A stretch of DNA of 15,222 nt from an uncultured Halioglobus sp. (GTDB taxonomy: Bacteria > Pseudomonadota > Gammaproteobacteria > Pseudomonadales > Halieaceae): the NCBI GenBank assembly GCA_905480565.1, contig CAJQQW010000265.1, positions 1 to 15,222 of the forward strand. The letters are read 5' to 3'. Positions 7,842-13,977 of this stretch are shown piece after piece; positions within the stretch are counted from its first letter, which is position 1, and every line of letters starts with the position of its first letter. The position numbers and the translations under genes were made by a program. The notes under the pieces were generated by a model, which had not been told where the DNA came from, ran no database searches, and saw only the letters and a program-made list of their open reading frames with translations.

Positions 7842-8715
7842 CACGCGATAGGTCATCAAGTGTCTCGAGGGAGATTTCAGCGATGTCTCCAAGCAAACGA
7901 AAAGTAAGCCGCGTGTTGTTAGCGGCACAGCGGACCGGGGCAGACAAGGGCGCCTTCCGGAAGTAGCCAAGAGCATCATTCAATGCGTCTCGCACGTGGG
8001 TCTCTGCGGTGCTACGGGCCGAATCATAGGCAATAGAAACCACTTCAAAAGACTCCATCAATGCATCCAGGCCGATCCACTCTACCATGGTGCCGTGTTC
8101 TACCGACCGGCGTACACTTCTGCGTAATTTACGTGCCATATTGCGAAACTCTCTTTGTACTCGTGGCCCAAATACTGAGTCTGAAACACCGCGCAACTCG
8201 TCATCTTGGGACAATTCGAACCAGTCGCGCGGGGTCAGGGTTGCTTCCACTTTTGGAAAAATCAGTTTTTCCTCGACATTCATATGCTCGTAAATATGGC
8301 TGATATACTCGCGACCGCGCGTTACCACCTCCGACCCAGCGGCCTCTCCCGAGCGCCAGTGTTCGATCAGCTTTAGCAATTGCCGCCCAACCTGTGCCGT
8401 ATTGTCATGGTCGCGCTGCAGCGTATCCACATCATCCAGAGCACCCGGATCAATCTCAGCAACACGGGCATAGATCAAATCCTCCCGAGGGTGGTGAAAA
8501 CGGTCGGGCCAAGTGACCATATAATCCATGACCTCATATACAACGTGCGTATCAACCACTTCACCGCATTCAATTGCACCCAGCTGCTCCTTAAACACTT
8601 GCATAACCATGGACATATGCGCATGCTCCGCGTGCAGCGTTTTCATCATAGGCTGAGATGATCTACCGGGAGGTGCGTTTTCTTTATCATCCTCGGCCCT
8701 GGCTGTCTCACCCAT
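7786..8715 (-). CDS. Hemerythrin HHE-domain protein with uncharacterised C-terminal extension
   Basis: This 309-residue cytoplasmic protein carries an N-terminal hemerythrin HHE four-helix domain (about 22-158) that should bind a diiron centre and so could sense, store or detoxify O2, NO or peroxide. Candidate ligands are His28/His31 in LHAEH, His74, His75 and Glu78 in HHPRED, His103 in RDHD, and His140, His144 and Glu148 in SHIYEHMNVEEK. Residues about 160-309 form a charged, probably helical region rich in Arg (for example RKLRRSVRRS) that I do not recognise. The start at 8715 is set by a near-perfect AGGGAGG five bases upstream; the frame is open 25 codons further but has no such site. There is no signal peptide. 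The 3' end overlaps the ABC exporter gene by 56 bp on the other strand. Confidence 0.88.
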   Translation of the reverse strand: MGETARAEDDKENAPPGRSSQPMMKTLHAEHAHMSMVMQVFKEQLGAIECGEVVDTHVVYEVMDYMVTWPDRFHHPREDLIYARVAEIDPGALDDVDTLQRDHDNTAQVGRQLLKLIEHWRSGEAAGSEVVTRGREYISHIYEHMNVEEKLIFPKVEATLTPRDWFELSQDDELRGVSDSVFGPRVQREFRNMARKLRRSVRRSVEHGTMVEWIGLDALMESFEVVSIAYDSARSTAETHVRDALNDALGYFRKAPLSAPVRCAANNTRLTFRLLGDIAEISLETLDDLSRVNQARKDRMRLLNREARR

Positions 8716-8720
8716 CTCTA

Positions 8721-8727
8721 CCTCCCT
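8721..8727 (-). promoter_or_regulatory. Strong ribosome binding site of the hemerythrin gene
   Basis: On the minus strand this reads AGGGAGG, five bases before the ATG whose first base is 8715. It decides the start in favour of MGETARAEDD over the longer frame beginning at 8790. Confidence 0.8.
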
Positions 8728-8781
8728 AAAAGTTTCTTCTCTGTAGTTGCTGTAGCCTTTGCAAACAGACAGTCTTAAGTA

Positions 8782-8809
8782 CGGATGCAATGATCCGATA
8801 CGTCACGTA
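8782..8809. promoter_or_regulatory. Two adjacent inverted repeats in the hemerythrin gene leader, possible operators
   Basis: CGGAT-gcaatg-ATCCG occupies 8782-8797, and TACGT-c-ACGTA occupies 8799-8809, one base apart. Both lie just downstream of the candidate -10 element at 8812-8817 (minus strand), around the expected transcription start. This is where a repressor could bind. I cannot assign either to a known regulator; they do not fit the FNR/DNR consensus TTGAT-N4-ATCAA. Confidence 0.35.
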
Positions 8810-8811
8810 AC

Positions 8812-8820
8812 ACTATAACA
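8812..8820 (-). promoter_or_regulatory. Candidate extended -10 promoter for the hemerythrin gene
   Basis: Read on the minus strand, the sequence is TGTTATAGT: an extended TGn followed by TATAGT, matching TATAAT at five of six positions. The -35 region is not convincing. Transcription from about 8806 would give a leader of roughly 90 bases before the ATG at 8715. Confidence 0.4.
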
Positions 8821-8882
8821 GAGAGCCCTGAAGCATTTTTACCGCAAGCCGCACGCAAGAAAAAAGACTCGTCCGGTATACT

Positions 8883-9383
8883 CTATCCTGCCGCGCCCGG
8901 AACATCTTTAGCGTCATCCGGTGCAACCGTTTTACCGAGAACAGCCGGACCGTAGCCCTCAATAAATTCAGAGGGCATGCGGCGAGGCTTTCCACTGGAT
9001 ATCTCGATGCATGCGAAGTTCATCCGAGCACGCAGAAGGGTTACGCCGTCCGCCGGACGTATCACCTGAAAGGCGCGACGCATGGTAATCCTTTCGTCCC
9101 ACTCGGTTATCCAGGTAGCCAGCAGCACCTCTTCGCCCTCCCGAGAGGGCTGCAGGTAATCAAACTCGCTGCGTATGATCACCATCGCCCTGTCCAACGT
9201 CCGATAACGCTCCAGATCGAGGCCAAGCGAGACTGAATGCGCCCAGGCAACTTTTTGACACCAGTCGACATACACACCGTTATTGGTGTGATACAGGCCA
9301 TCGATATCTTGCGGCTGTACCTGCATATTCAGTGTGTAGGGATCACGAAAATCCAAAGTCCCCTCCGCTGCTTCATCGTTCAT
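8883..9383 (-). CDS. Acyl-CoA thioesterase, hotdog fold (4HBT family)
   Basis: This 166-residue protein belongs to the 4-hydroxybenzoyl-CoA thioesterase/YbgC-type hotdog family, which hydrolyses acyl-CoA thioesters. The signature near the N terminus runs VQPQDIDGLYHTNNGVYVDW (about 22-41): an Asp at 26 or 28 should be catalytic, followed by the H-x-N-N-x-x-Y pattern at the start of the long central helix. The later SEFDYLQPSREGEEVLLATW and the LLRARMNFACIEISSGKPRRMP strands fit the fold and end with the common K/R-P-R-R-x-P motif. I chose ATG 9383, preceded by GGGGA about eight bases upstream; the frame continues to 9542 but the added residues have no family similarity. Substrate is unknown. 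It is divergent from the nuclease gene, with 340 bp between them. Confidence 0.88.
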   Translation of the reverse strand: MNDEAAEGTLDFRDPYTLNMQVQPQDIDGLYHTNNGVYVDWCQKVAWAHSVSLGLDLERYRTLDRAMVIIRSEFDYLQPSREGEEVLLATWITEWDERITMRRAFQVIRPADGVTLLRARMNFACIEISSGKPRRMPSEFIEGYGPAVLGKTVAPDDAKDVPGAAG

Positions 9384-9609
9384 TGCGCTTTTCCCCGTGT
9401 AACCGCTTATGCGCCCCCATTTCGGTTTGAGGGCAAAATGTGAGAATCCATACTGTTGGCGGCCACTGCGAGCGTCGGTGTCAGCGGCGCCGCGCGCCGT
9501 TTCGCGGTGAACGCCCGTTCTTTCTCCTCCACAGCGCGCCATTTTAGCCTCGGCACATACTGCTGGCTACGCCTGATAAGAGTTACTCCCGCCCAAATCA
9601 ATCCGCATA

Positions 9610-9630
9610 CCTGCCTGAAAAGACGGCAGG
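9610..9630. repeat. 6-bp perfect inverted repeat with 9-base loop
   Basis: CCTGCC at 9610-9615 pairs with GGCAGG at 9625-9630 around TGAAAAGAC. No T-tract follows on the plus strand. It could be an operator upstream of the candidate nuclease promoter, or chance. Confidence 0.35.
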
Positions 9631-9646
9631 GGACACTGACACAGGT

Positions 9647-9675
9647 CTGACAAGCTGCAGTAGTTCGCGTAGCAT
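9647..9675 (+). promoter_or_regulatory. Candidate sigma-70 promoter for the nuclease-helicase pair
   Basis: CTGACA (9647-9652, five of six match to TTGACA) is followed after exactly 17 bases by TAGCAT (9670-9675, four of six match to TATAAT). Transcription from about 9682 would leave a leader of roughly 40 bases, containing the 9684-9703 hairpin. Read by eye; no experimental support. Confidence 0.4.
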
Positions 9676-9723
9676 CCGCTGCAGGGGCGGCTTAATCCAC
9701 CCCGCGGACACAGATGACCGGCG

Positions 9724-11385
9724 ATGAAGCAAACAGTCGAACTGGCGCCACACTACTATCTCGATAATTTTTTAAGGCTATGCGGAACGGTCGAAGCGCG
9801 CTATGGCGATCTTCTCACTGGCGACGAACGGGCCGTGCTGGAGCGCTTCCATACACTCTCTTTCGGGAGTCAGTGTCTTTATATCCGTTTAATCTCGCGC
9901 ACAGGGCCTTGGTTTCGCGAGAGCAAGCTCCAATATCGCGAGATAGGTTTGCTGGAAGACCCCATCGACGAACTGCTTGCGAGCGACATGGCCATGTTGG
10001 CCGAGGAGCTTGACACCGAAGAGCTGGGTTCACTTTTTACACGCGCGGAGTTGCAAAGCGCCTTCGCAGCACAATTGTCTAACAATAAATACGGCAGTAA
10101 AGCAGAGCTGATAGACGCTATTGAAGCGCTTGATCTAACACCAGCTGCGTTGCAAAAAAATCTCGCCAGAAGCGAGCCCGGCCGCATACTGACTCCCCTG
10201 CATTTTGAATTCATTGAATTGCTTCAGTTGCTGTTTTTTGGCAACCGCCATCAGAGCCTGACCGAGTTTGTGCTCGAAGACATTGGCATCACGCGATACT
10301 TTCCCTACTCCCTGAACCGGGAGGAGAGACTGTTCAAAAATCGTGCGGCACTCGATGAGTATCAGCTGTGCGCGGTATTCGCCGACGAGCACTACGAAGC
10401 ACTAGCGCTGGAAGACTGGGATGCACTGCCCAAGCTCGGCCGCAGACTGGCCAAGCTTAATGTAAAACATAGTTCGAGCCTGCAACGCTACCATAGTCTG
10501 TGTAATCGACTGGCGAGAGACCTGGAGCGGATGGAAGAGTTCGGCGTTGCGCTATCTCTTTATCGACACAGTGAGCGCCATCCGGCACGCGAGCGGCAGG
10601 CCCGCATTCTGGAAAAACGCGGCGACTGGAGAAAGGCAAAAGGCCTATGCCTGCAGATTATTGAGGCCCCCTGGTGTGAGGCGGAGCAGGAGGCTGCGGG
10701 TCGCATCCTGCCGCGGGTAGAACGCAAGCTCGGGGGCAGTGCGGCAACACGACGACGGGATCAGTTCAACACTTGCGTCCTGTCGATACCAAGGGGCGAC
10801 AGCTCAGTCGAGAGACTGGCTGCACAATCGCTTTCACAGGACTGGTGTACAGTGCACTACGTAGAGAACCGGTTGATGAATACGCTGTTTGGCCTCGCGT
10901 TCTGGGAAGAAATTTTTATGCCCCTGCCGGGGGTGTTCCATCACCCTTATCAGGGAGGGCCTGCGGATATATTTGAGCAGGGTTTTCGCGAACGGCGTGC
11001 GGCCGCGATTGAGGCGAGGGTCGACGTATTGCTCAACGGCAATCTGTCCGATTTACTGCCGCAGGCTTACCGCCGCTACCAGTCCAATTTTTGTCACTGG
11101 ACGGACTGGCGACATATCGATGAGAAAATGGTAAGAGACAGCTGCCAGCTCATTCCCAATGCGCACCTGGTTGCCATTTTCGAACGCCTGCTATTTGACC
11201 CCAGGGAGAATCGCAGCGGTTTCCCCGACCTGATCGCATTGGGCAAGCAGCCCGGCGATTATCGCTTGATTGAAGTCAAAGGCCCCGGGGATACCCTGCA
11301 AGATGGACAGAAGCGCTGGTTGCGCTACTTTGACCGACTGGGCATACCGGCAGAGGTTCTCTGGGTGAACTGGACTGATGACTGA
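9724..11385 (+). CDS. FAN1-type VRR-NUC structure-specific nuclease
   Basis: This 553-residue protein matches the bacterial FAN1 homologues, nucleases that cut 5' flaps and related structures and, in eukaryotes, act in interstrand crosslink repair. The C-terminal VRR-NUC domain (about 380-550) shows the full catalytic set: Glu381 in YVENRLMNTLFG as a candidate first acidic residue, SGFPDL with Asp502, IEVKGPGD with Glu517 and Lys519, and Gln529 in LQDGQKRW, the PD-(D/E)XK arrangement followed by the QK/RxW element. The preceding part is helical: about 1-140 resembles the DNA-binding N-terminal region (KYGSKAELIDAIEAL looks SAP-like), and 200-340 has helical pairs with LEKRGDWRKAKGLCLQII, TPR-like. 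Length agrees with the Pseudomonas form, as I recall it. No clear ribosome binding site precedes ATG 9724. It overlaps the helicase gene by eight bases. Confidence 0.9.
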   Translation: MKQTVELAPHYYLDNFLRLCGTVEARYGDLLTGDERAVLERFHTLSFGSQCLYIRLISRTGPWFRESKLQYREIGLLEDPIDELLASDMAMLAEELDTEELGSLFTRAELQSAFAAQLSNNKYGSKAELIDAIEALDLTPAALQKNLARSEPGRILTPLHFEFIELLQLLFFGNRHQSLTEFVLEDIGITRYFPYSLNREERLFKNRAALDEYQLCAVFADEHYEALALEDWDALPKLGRRLAKLNVKHSSSLQRYHSLCNRLARDLERMEEFGVALSLYRHSERHPARERQARILEKRGDWRKAKGLCLQIIEAPWCEAEQEAAGRILPRVERKLGGSAATRRRDQFNTCVLSIPRGDSSVERLAAQSLSQDWCTVHYVENRLMNTLFGLAFWEEIFMPLPGVFHHPYQGGPADIFEQGFRERRAAAIEARVDVLLNGNLSDLLPQAYRRYQSNFCHWTDWRHIDEKMVRDSCQLIPNAHLVAIFERLLFDPRENRSGFPDLIALGKQPGDYRLIEVKGPGDTLQDGQKRWLRYFDRLGIPAEVLWVNWTDD

Positions 11386-13669
11386 GTTCTCCGTAAGCGT
11401 CACCGACCTCGCACGCTTCTGTCATCGACACGGCGATATCGACCAGCGCTTCAATCCTTCCCCGAGCGGCCCAGAGGGCATCGCCGGACACCAGCGACTG
11501 TACAGTCGCCGCCCTGAAAGTTATCGCCGCGAGTATCCGGTCGAGTCCCGATACGAGTTGGACGGTATAGCGCTGCACTTGAGAGGCCGCGCAGATGGTT
11601 ACGATGCCGAAGCGGGACTGGTAGAAGAAATCAAGACCTGCCGTATAGAACCAGACAGTATCCCGCCTGCCATCGTGGAGCTGCAATTGTCGCAAGGACT
11701 TATCTATGCCGCCATAATTGCCGATAGAGAAAACCTGTCCGCATTGCGGGTTAGAATCACGTGGCTGAATATCGACAACGAGAAGGAGCACTATCGGGAA
11801 GATCTCTATCCAGCTGCTGCCCTGCGCGCTTTCCTGCAGGATACCCTTTCCCGCTTTGCCGGCTGGCTGCAGCTTATTTCCATACTGCGCAAACAGCGCG
11901 ACGCCAGCATTGCGACACTGACATTTCCCTACGGTGAGTTTCGTGCCGGACAGCGCGATATCGCGGAGACCACCTATAAATGTATCGCCAGTGGCCGCCA
12001 CCTCCTGATGGAGGCACCTACCGGCATTGGCAAGACTGCCGCAGTTCTTTTCCCCGCACTAAAGGCTCTGATGAAAGGCAAGCATGAGCGTATCGCTTTC
12101 GTTACCGCTAAAACGATTGGTCGACGCAGCGCAGAGCAGACCCTTGCACATTTTCGCGCTGCCGGTTACCGCGGCACAGCCCTGAGTCTGTCCGCAAAGG
12201 AAGCAGTCTGCCTGTCACCCGGCAAAGCCTGCCATGGAGAGGATTGTCCGTACGCAAAGGGTTACTACGAAAAACTGCCAAACGCTCTGCATGCCGCCAT
12301 GAAAGCGCCCGCGTTAACGAGGGTCCATCTGGAATCACTCGCCCGCGAGTTCGAGGTATGTCCCTACGAGCTGGCGGGTGATCTGCTGCCCTGGGTAGAT
12401 ACGGTGATTGGCGATCAGCATTATGTTTATAGTCTTTACGGGGCACTGGGGGGTTTGATGGGCGCCAGCGGCGCACGCTGGAGCGTGCTGCTGGACGAGG
12501 CCCACAACCTCCCCGGACGGGCGCGAAAAATGTACAGCGCCCGTTTGTCCAAATACGCACTGATGCGCGCCAAACGAGAGGCTCCTGCCCGCATCGTTCC
12601 CGCCCTGGAGCGAGTCAATCGCAAACTGCTTGCTCTGCAGAAACAAGACTGGCAATCCGCTCAATACCATTCAGAGCATACCCTGCCACAGACGCTGTTA
12701 GGTGGTCTTATCGATTTTGCCGCGGCAGTATCCGCAGACTTTGCTGAAACCCCCGGGCTTCTGTCACAGCACCCGGTGCTTGCTGAGTTCTACTTCGATA
12801 GCCTGCATTTTATTCGAGTGGCGCAGCAGTGGGGGGACGAATACCGCTGTGTTTATACACGTGACACAGAACCGCAGAGCCTGTTGGTCGTACTAAATTG
12901 CCTGGACCCTGCGAGACTGCTGGCCGAGCGACAGGCTCGCGCCTACTCGGTGACCGCCTTCTCCGCCACATTGTCTCCGCCAGAGTGGACGCGCGAGCGC
13001 CTGGGTCTGGACAATCATACCGTCTTCCACCGAGCCAGCTCTCCATTTACCAAAGACCAACTGGCCGTCTGGCTGGTGACCGATCTGGATACCCGCTACC
13101 GACACCGCGAAGACACCCTGCAGCGGCTGGCGAGTCTGCTGAAAGAATGGCTGGAAGCCATGCCCGGCAATGGGATCGTTTACTTCCCTTCGTATCGTTA
13201 CATGCACAGTTGCCTGCGCCTGCTCGATGACCTCGAACCGCGACGCACACTCTGGGTGCAGGCGCCTCAAGAGTGCGAAGAAAGACGGGCGGAGCTGCTG
13301 AGCCTGTTGCAGGAAAAACGCGACATGGTCGCGTTCTGTATTCTGGGGGGCATATTCAGCGAGGGCATTGACCTGCCCGGAGATGCTCTCGCCAGCGTAG
13401 CCGTGGTGGGTGTCGGCATGCCCCAAGTCAATCAGGATACCCGTGAATTGCAAGAGTGGTACGAACAGCGCACCGGCGCTGGCTTTCAGTACACTTTCAT
13501 TTATCCTGGCCTGCAGAAGGTGGACCAGGCGCTGGGACGCGTGGTGAGAAGCGCCCGAGACAGGGGGAATGCCCTGCTGATCGACACCCGCTATGGTCAA
13601 CCCCAGTACCGCCAGCTTCTGCCGCCGTGGTGGGTCTACCGCCAGTGGCCGCCACAGCGCCCGCAATGA
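11378..13669 (+). CDS. Fe-S (XPD/DinG-type) helicase with N-terminal Cas4/RecB-like nuclease domain
   Basis: This 763-residue protein joins a PD-(D/E)XK nuclease domain to a superfamily 2 helicase. Residues 1 to about 165 show the RecB/Cas4 motif order: His38, GRADG with Asp73, EEIKT with Glu84 and Lys86, and QxxxY with Gln106 and Tyr110. The helicase has EFRAGQRDIAE before Walker A APTGIGKT (213-220), four cysteines at 278, 285, 290 and 328 suited to the XPD-type 4Fe-4S cluster, DEAH at 373-376, and motif VI QALGRVVR at 717-724. This should be a 5'-3' DNA helicase with an attached nuclease. The Cas4 C-terminal cysteine cluster is absent, so only the helicase cluster is expected. Its ATG lies inside the end of the VRR-NUC gene (8-bp overlap), implying coupled expression. 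It differs from E. coli DinG and YoaA, which lack the N-terminal domain. Confidence 0.92.
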   Translation: MTEFSVSVTDLARFCHRHGDIDQRFNPSPSGPEGIAGHQRLYSRRPESYRREYPVESRYELDGIALHLRGRADGYDAEAGLVEEIKTCRIEPDSIPPAIVELQLSQGLIYAAIIADRENLSALRVRITWLNIDNEKEHYREDLYPAAALRAFLQDTLSRFAGWLQLISILRKQRDASIATLTFPYGEFRAGQRDIAETTYKCIASGRHLLMEAPTGIGKTAAVLFPALKALMKGKHERIAFVTAKTIGRRSAEQTLAHFRAAGYRGTALSLSAKEAVCLSPGKACHGEDCPYAKGYYEKLPNALHAAMKAPALTRVHLESLAREFEVCPYELAGDLLPWVDTVIGDQHYVYSLYGALGGLMGASGARWSVLLDEAHNLPGRARKMYSARLSKYALMRAKREAPARIVPALERVNRKLLALQKQDWQSAQYHSEHTLPQTLLGGLIDFAAAVSADFAETPGLLSQHPVLAEFYFDSLHFIRVAQQWGDEYRCVYTRDTEPQSLLVVLNCLDPARLLAERQARAYSVTAFSATLSPPEWTRERLGLDNHTVFHRASSPFTKDQLAVWLVTDLDTRYRHREDTLQRLASLLKEWLEAMPGNGIVYFPSYRYMHSCLRLLDDLEPRRTLWVQAPQECEERRAELLSLLQEKRDMVAFCILGGIFSEGIDLPGDALASVAVVGVGMPQVNQDTRELQEWYEQRTGAGFQYTFIYPGLQKVDQALGRVVRSARDRGNALLIDTRYGQPQYRQLLPPWWVYRQWPPQRPQ

Positions 13670-13702
13670 CCTTTCAGGCTTCACTTTTCTGCCTCTACAG
13701 GT

Positions 13703-13730
13703 TTGTCACTGCCCCAAAATCCACTAAATT
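13703..13730 (+). promoter_or_regulatory. Candidate upstream promoter for pntAA
   Basis: TTGTCA (13703-13708, five of six match to TTGACA) is followed after 16 bases by TAAATT (13725-13730, four of six match to TATAAT). It would give a leader of about 240 bases. Weaker than the downstream candidate by distance to the gene. Confidence 0.3.
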
Positions 13731-13806
13731 GCCCGCTTTGCGCCCCCTGGACGGGCTGGATAACCACCTCAGGCCGGTGTCTGGCTACGGAGGTCGATAT
13801 ACGCCA

Positions 13807-13836
13807 TTGTTTTACCGCGGGGGCGCCTGTGCTAAT
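13807..13836 (+). promoter_or_regulatory. Candidate extended -10 promoter for pntAA, flanked by direct repeats
   Basis: TTGTTT (13807-13812) is a weak -35; after 18 bases comes GCTAAT (13831-13836), preceded by TGT to make an extended -10. The -10 lies between two identical GGCGCCTG copies at 13822-13829 and 13840-13847 (18-base period), a layout suited to repressor binding. A start near 13843 would leave a leader of about 135 bases. Confidence 0.35.
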
Positions 13837-13961
13837 CTCGGCGCCTGCTCTGCAACCACGGATGCGGAAACACGTCAGCGGAGACCTGATCCGGGGGCCG
13901 CAGAGCCTGAAAGGTGATTGACCGACCTAACGTCAGCCGACACCAAACATAACACTGGTTC

Positions 13962-13967
13962 AGGGAG
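13962..13967 (+). promoter_or_regulatory. Ribosome binding site of pntAA
   Basis: AGGGAG lies ten bases before ATG 13978, slightly farther than ideal but the only purine-rich site nearby. Confidence 0.6.
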
Positions 13968-13977
13968 AACCTAACGC

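Larger units (their letters stand above)
9384..9723. other. 340-bp divergent intergenic region
   Basis: This gap separates the thioesterase start (minus) from the VRR-NUC nuclease start (plus). It holds the thioesterase ribosome binding site, a 6-bp perfect inverted repeat CCTGCC/GGCAGG with a 9-base loop at 9610-9630, a candidate promoter for the nuclease gene at 9647-9675, and a G-rich/C-rich hairpin (GGGGCGG/CCACCCC, one mismatch) at 9684-9703 in the expected nuclease leader. Two small open frames (9407-9601 minus, 9456-9650 plus) overlap each other antisense and show no recognisable protein. I see no LexA box (CTGT-N8-ACAG). Confidence 0.6.
13670..13977. other. 308-bp intergenic region upstream of pntAA
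   Basis: This non-coding gap between the helicase stop and pntAA holds two candidate promoters (13703-13730 and 13807-13836), a pair of GGCGCCTG direct repeats around the second -10, and the pntAA ribosome binding site. A GCCCG/CGGGC pairing (13731-13735 with 13752-13756, 16-base loop) could be a weak hairpin after the helicase gene, but no T-tract follows. A small open frame at 13703-13921 has no recognisable product. Confidence 0.6.

Noticed and set aside
8716..8790. Longer hemerythrin protein starting at 8790
   Set aside because: The internal ATG at 8715 has a near-perfect AGGGAGG site, and the 25 extra residues look like translated leader that includes that site.
8860..8882. Possible intrinsic terminator after the thioesterase gene, from a T-run on the minus strand
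   Set aside because: There is a six-base T-run, but the sequence just before it forms only a trivial 3-bp stem (GAC/GTC).
9384..9542. Longer thioesterase starting at 9542
   Set aside because: The additional 53 residues have no family similarity and read like translated non-coding sequence; the ATG at 9383 has a GGGGA site.
9407..9650. Two small antisense-overlapping open frames in the divergent gap (9407-9601 minus, 9456-9650 plus)
   Set aside because: Each is 64 residues, without a recognisable domain or a good ribosome binding site, and they overlap each other on opposite strands.
12893..13684. 263-residue minus-strand open frame antisense to the helicase, and a 241-residue one at 11276-12001
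   Set aside because: Both lie opposite regions whose plus-strand translation contains clear nuclease and helicase motifs. Long antisense frames are expected in sequence of this composition.
13881..13915. Superficial TPP-riboswitch-like ACCTGATC before pntAA
   Set aside because: The paired CTGAGA element and the rest of the conserved thi-box are absent, and pntAA is not a thiamine gene.
13456..13917. 153-residue plus-strand frame running from inside the helicase gene into the gap before pntAA
   Set aside because: Out of frame with the helicase over its first half, low-complexity Arg/Pro-rich product, no start signals and no family resemblance.
13918..13953. TTGACC as a -35 box close to pntAA
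   Set aside because: No acceptable -10 lies 16-18 bases downstream; the nearest A/T-rich hexamer, CATAAC, is 24 bases away.
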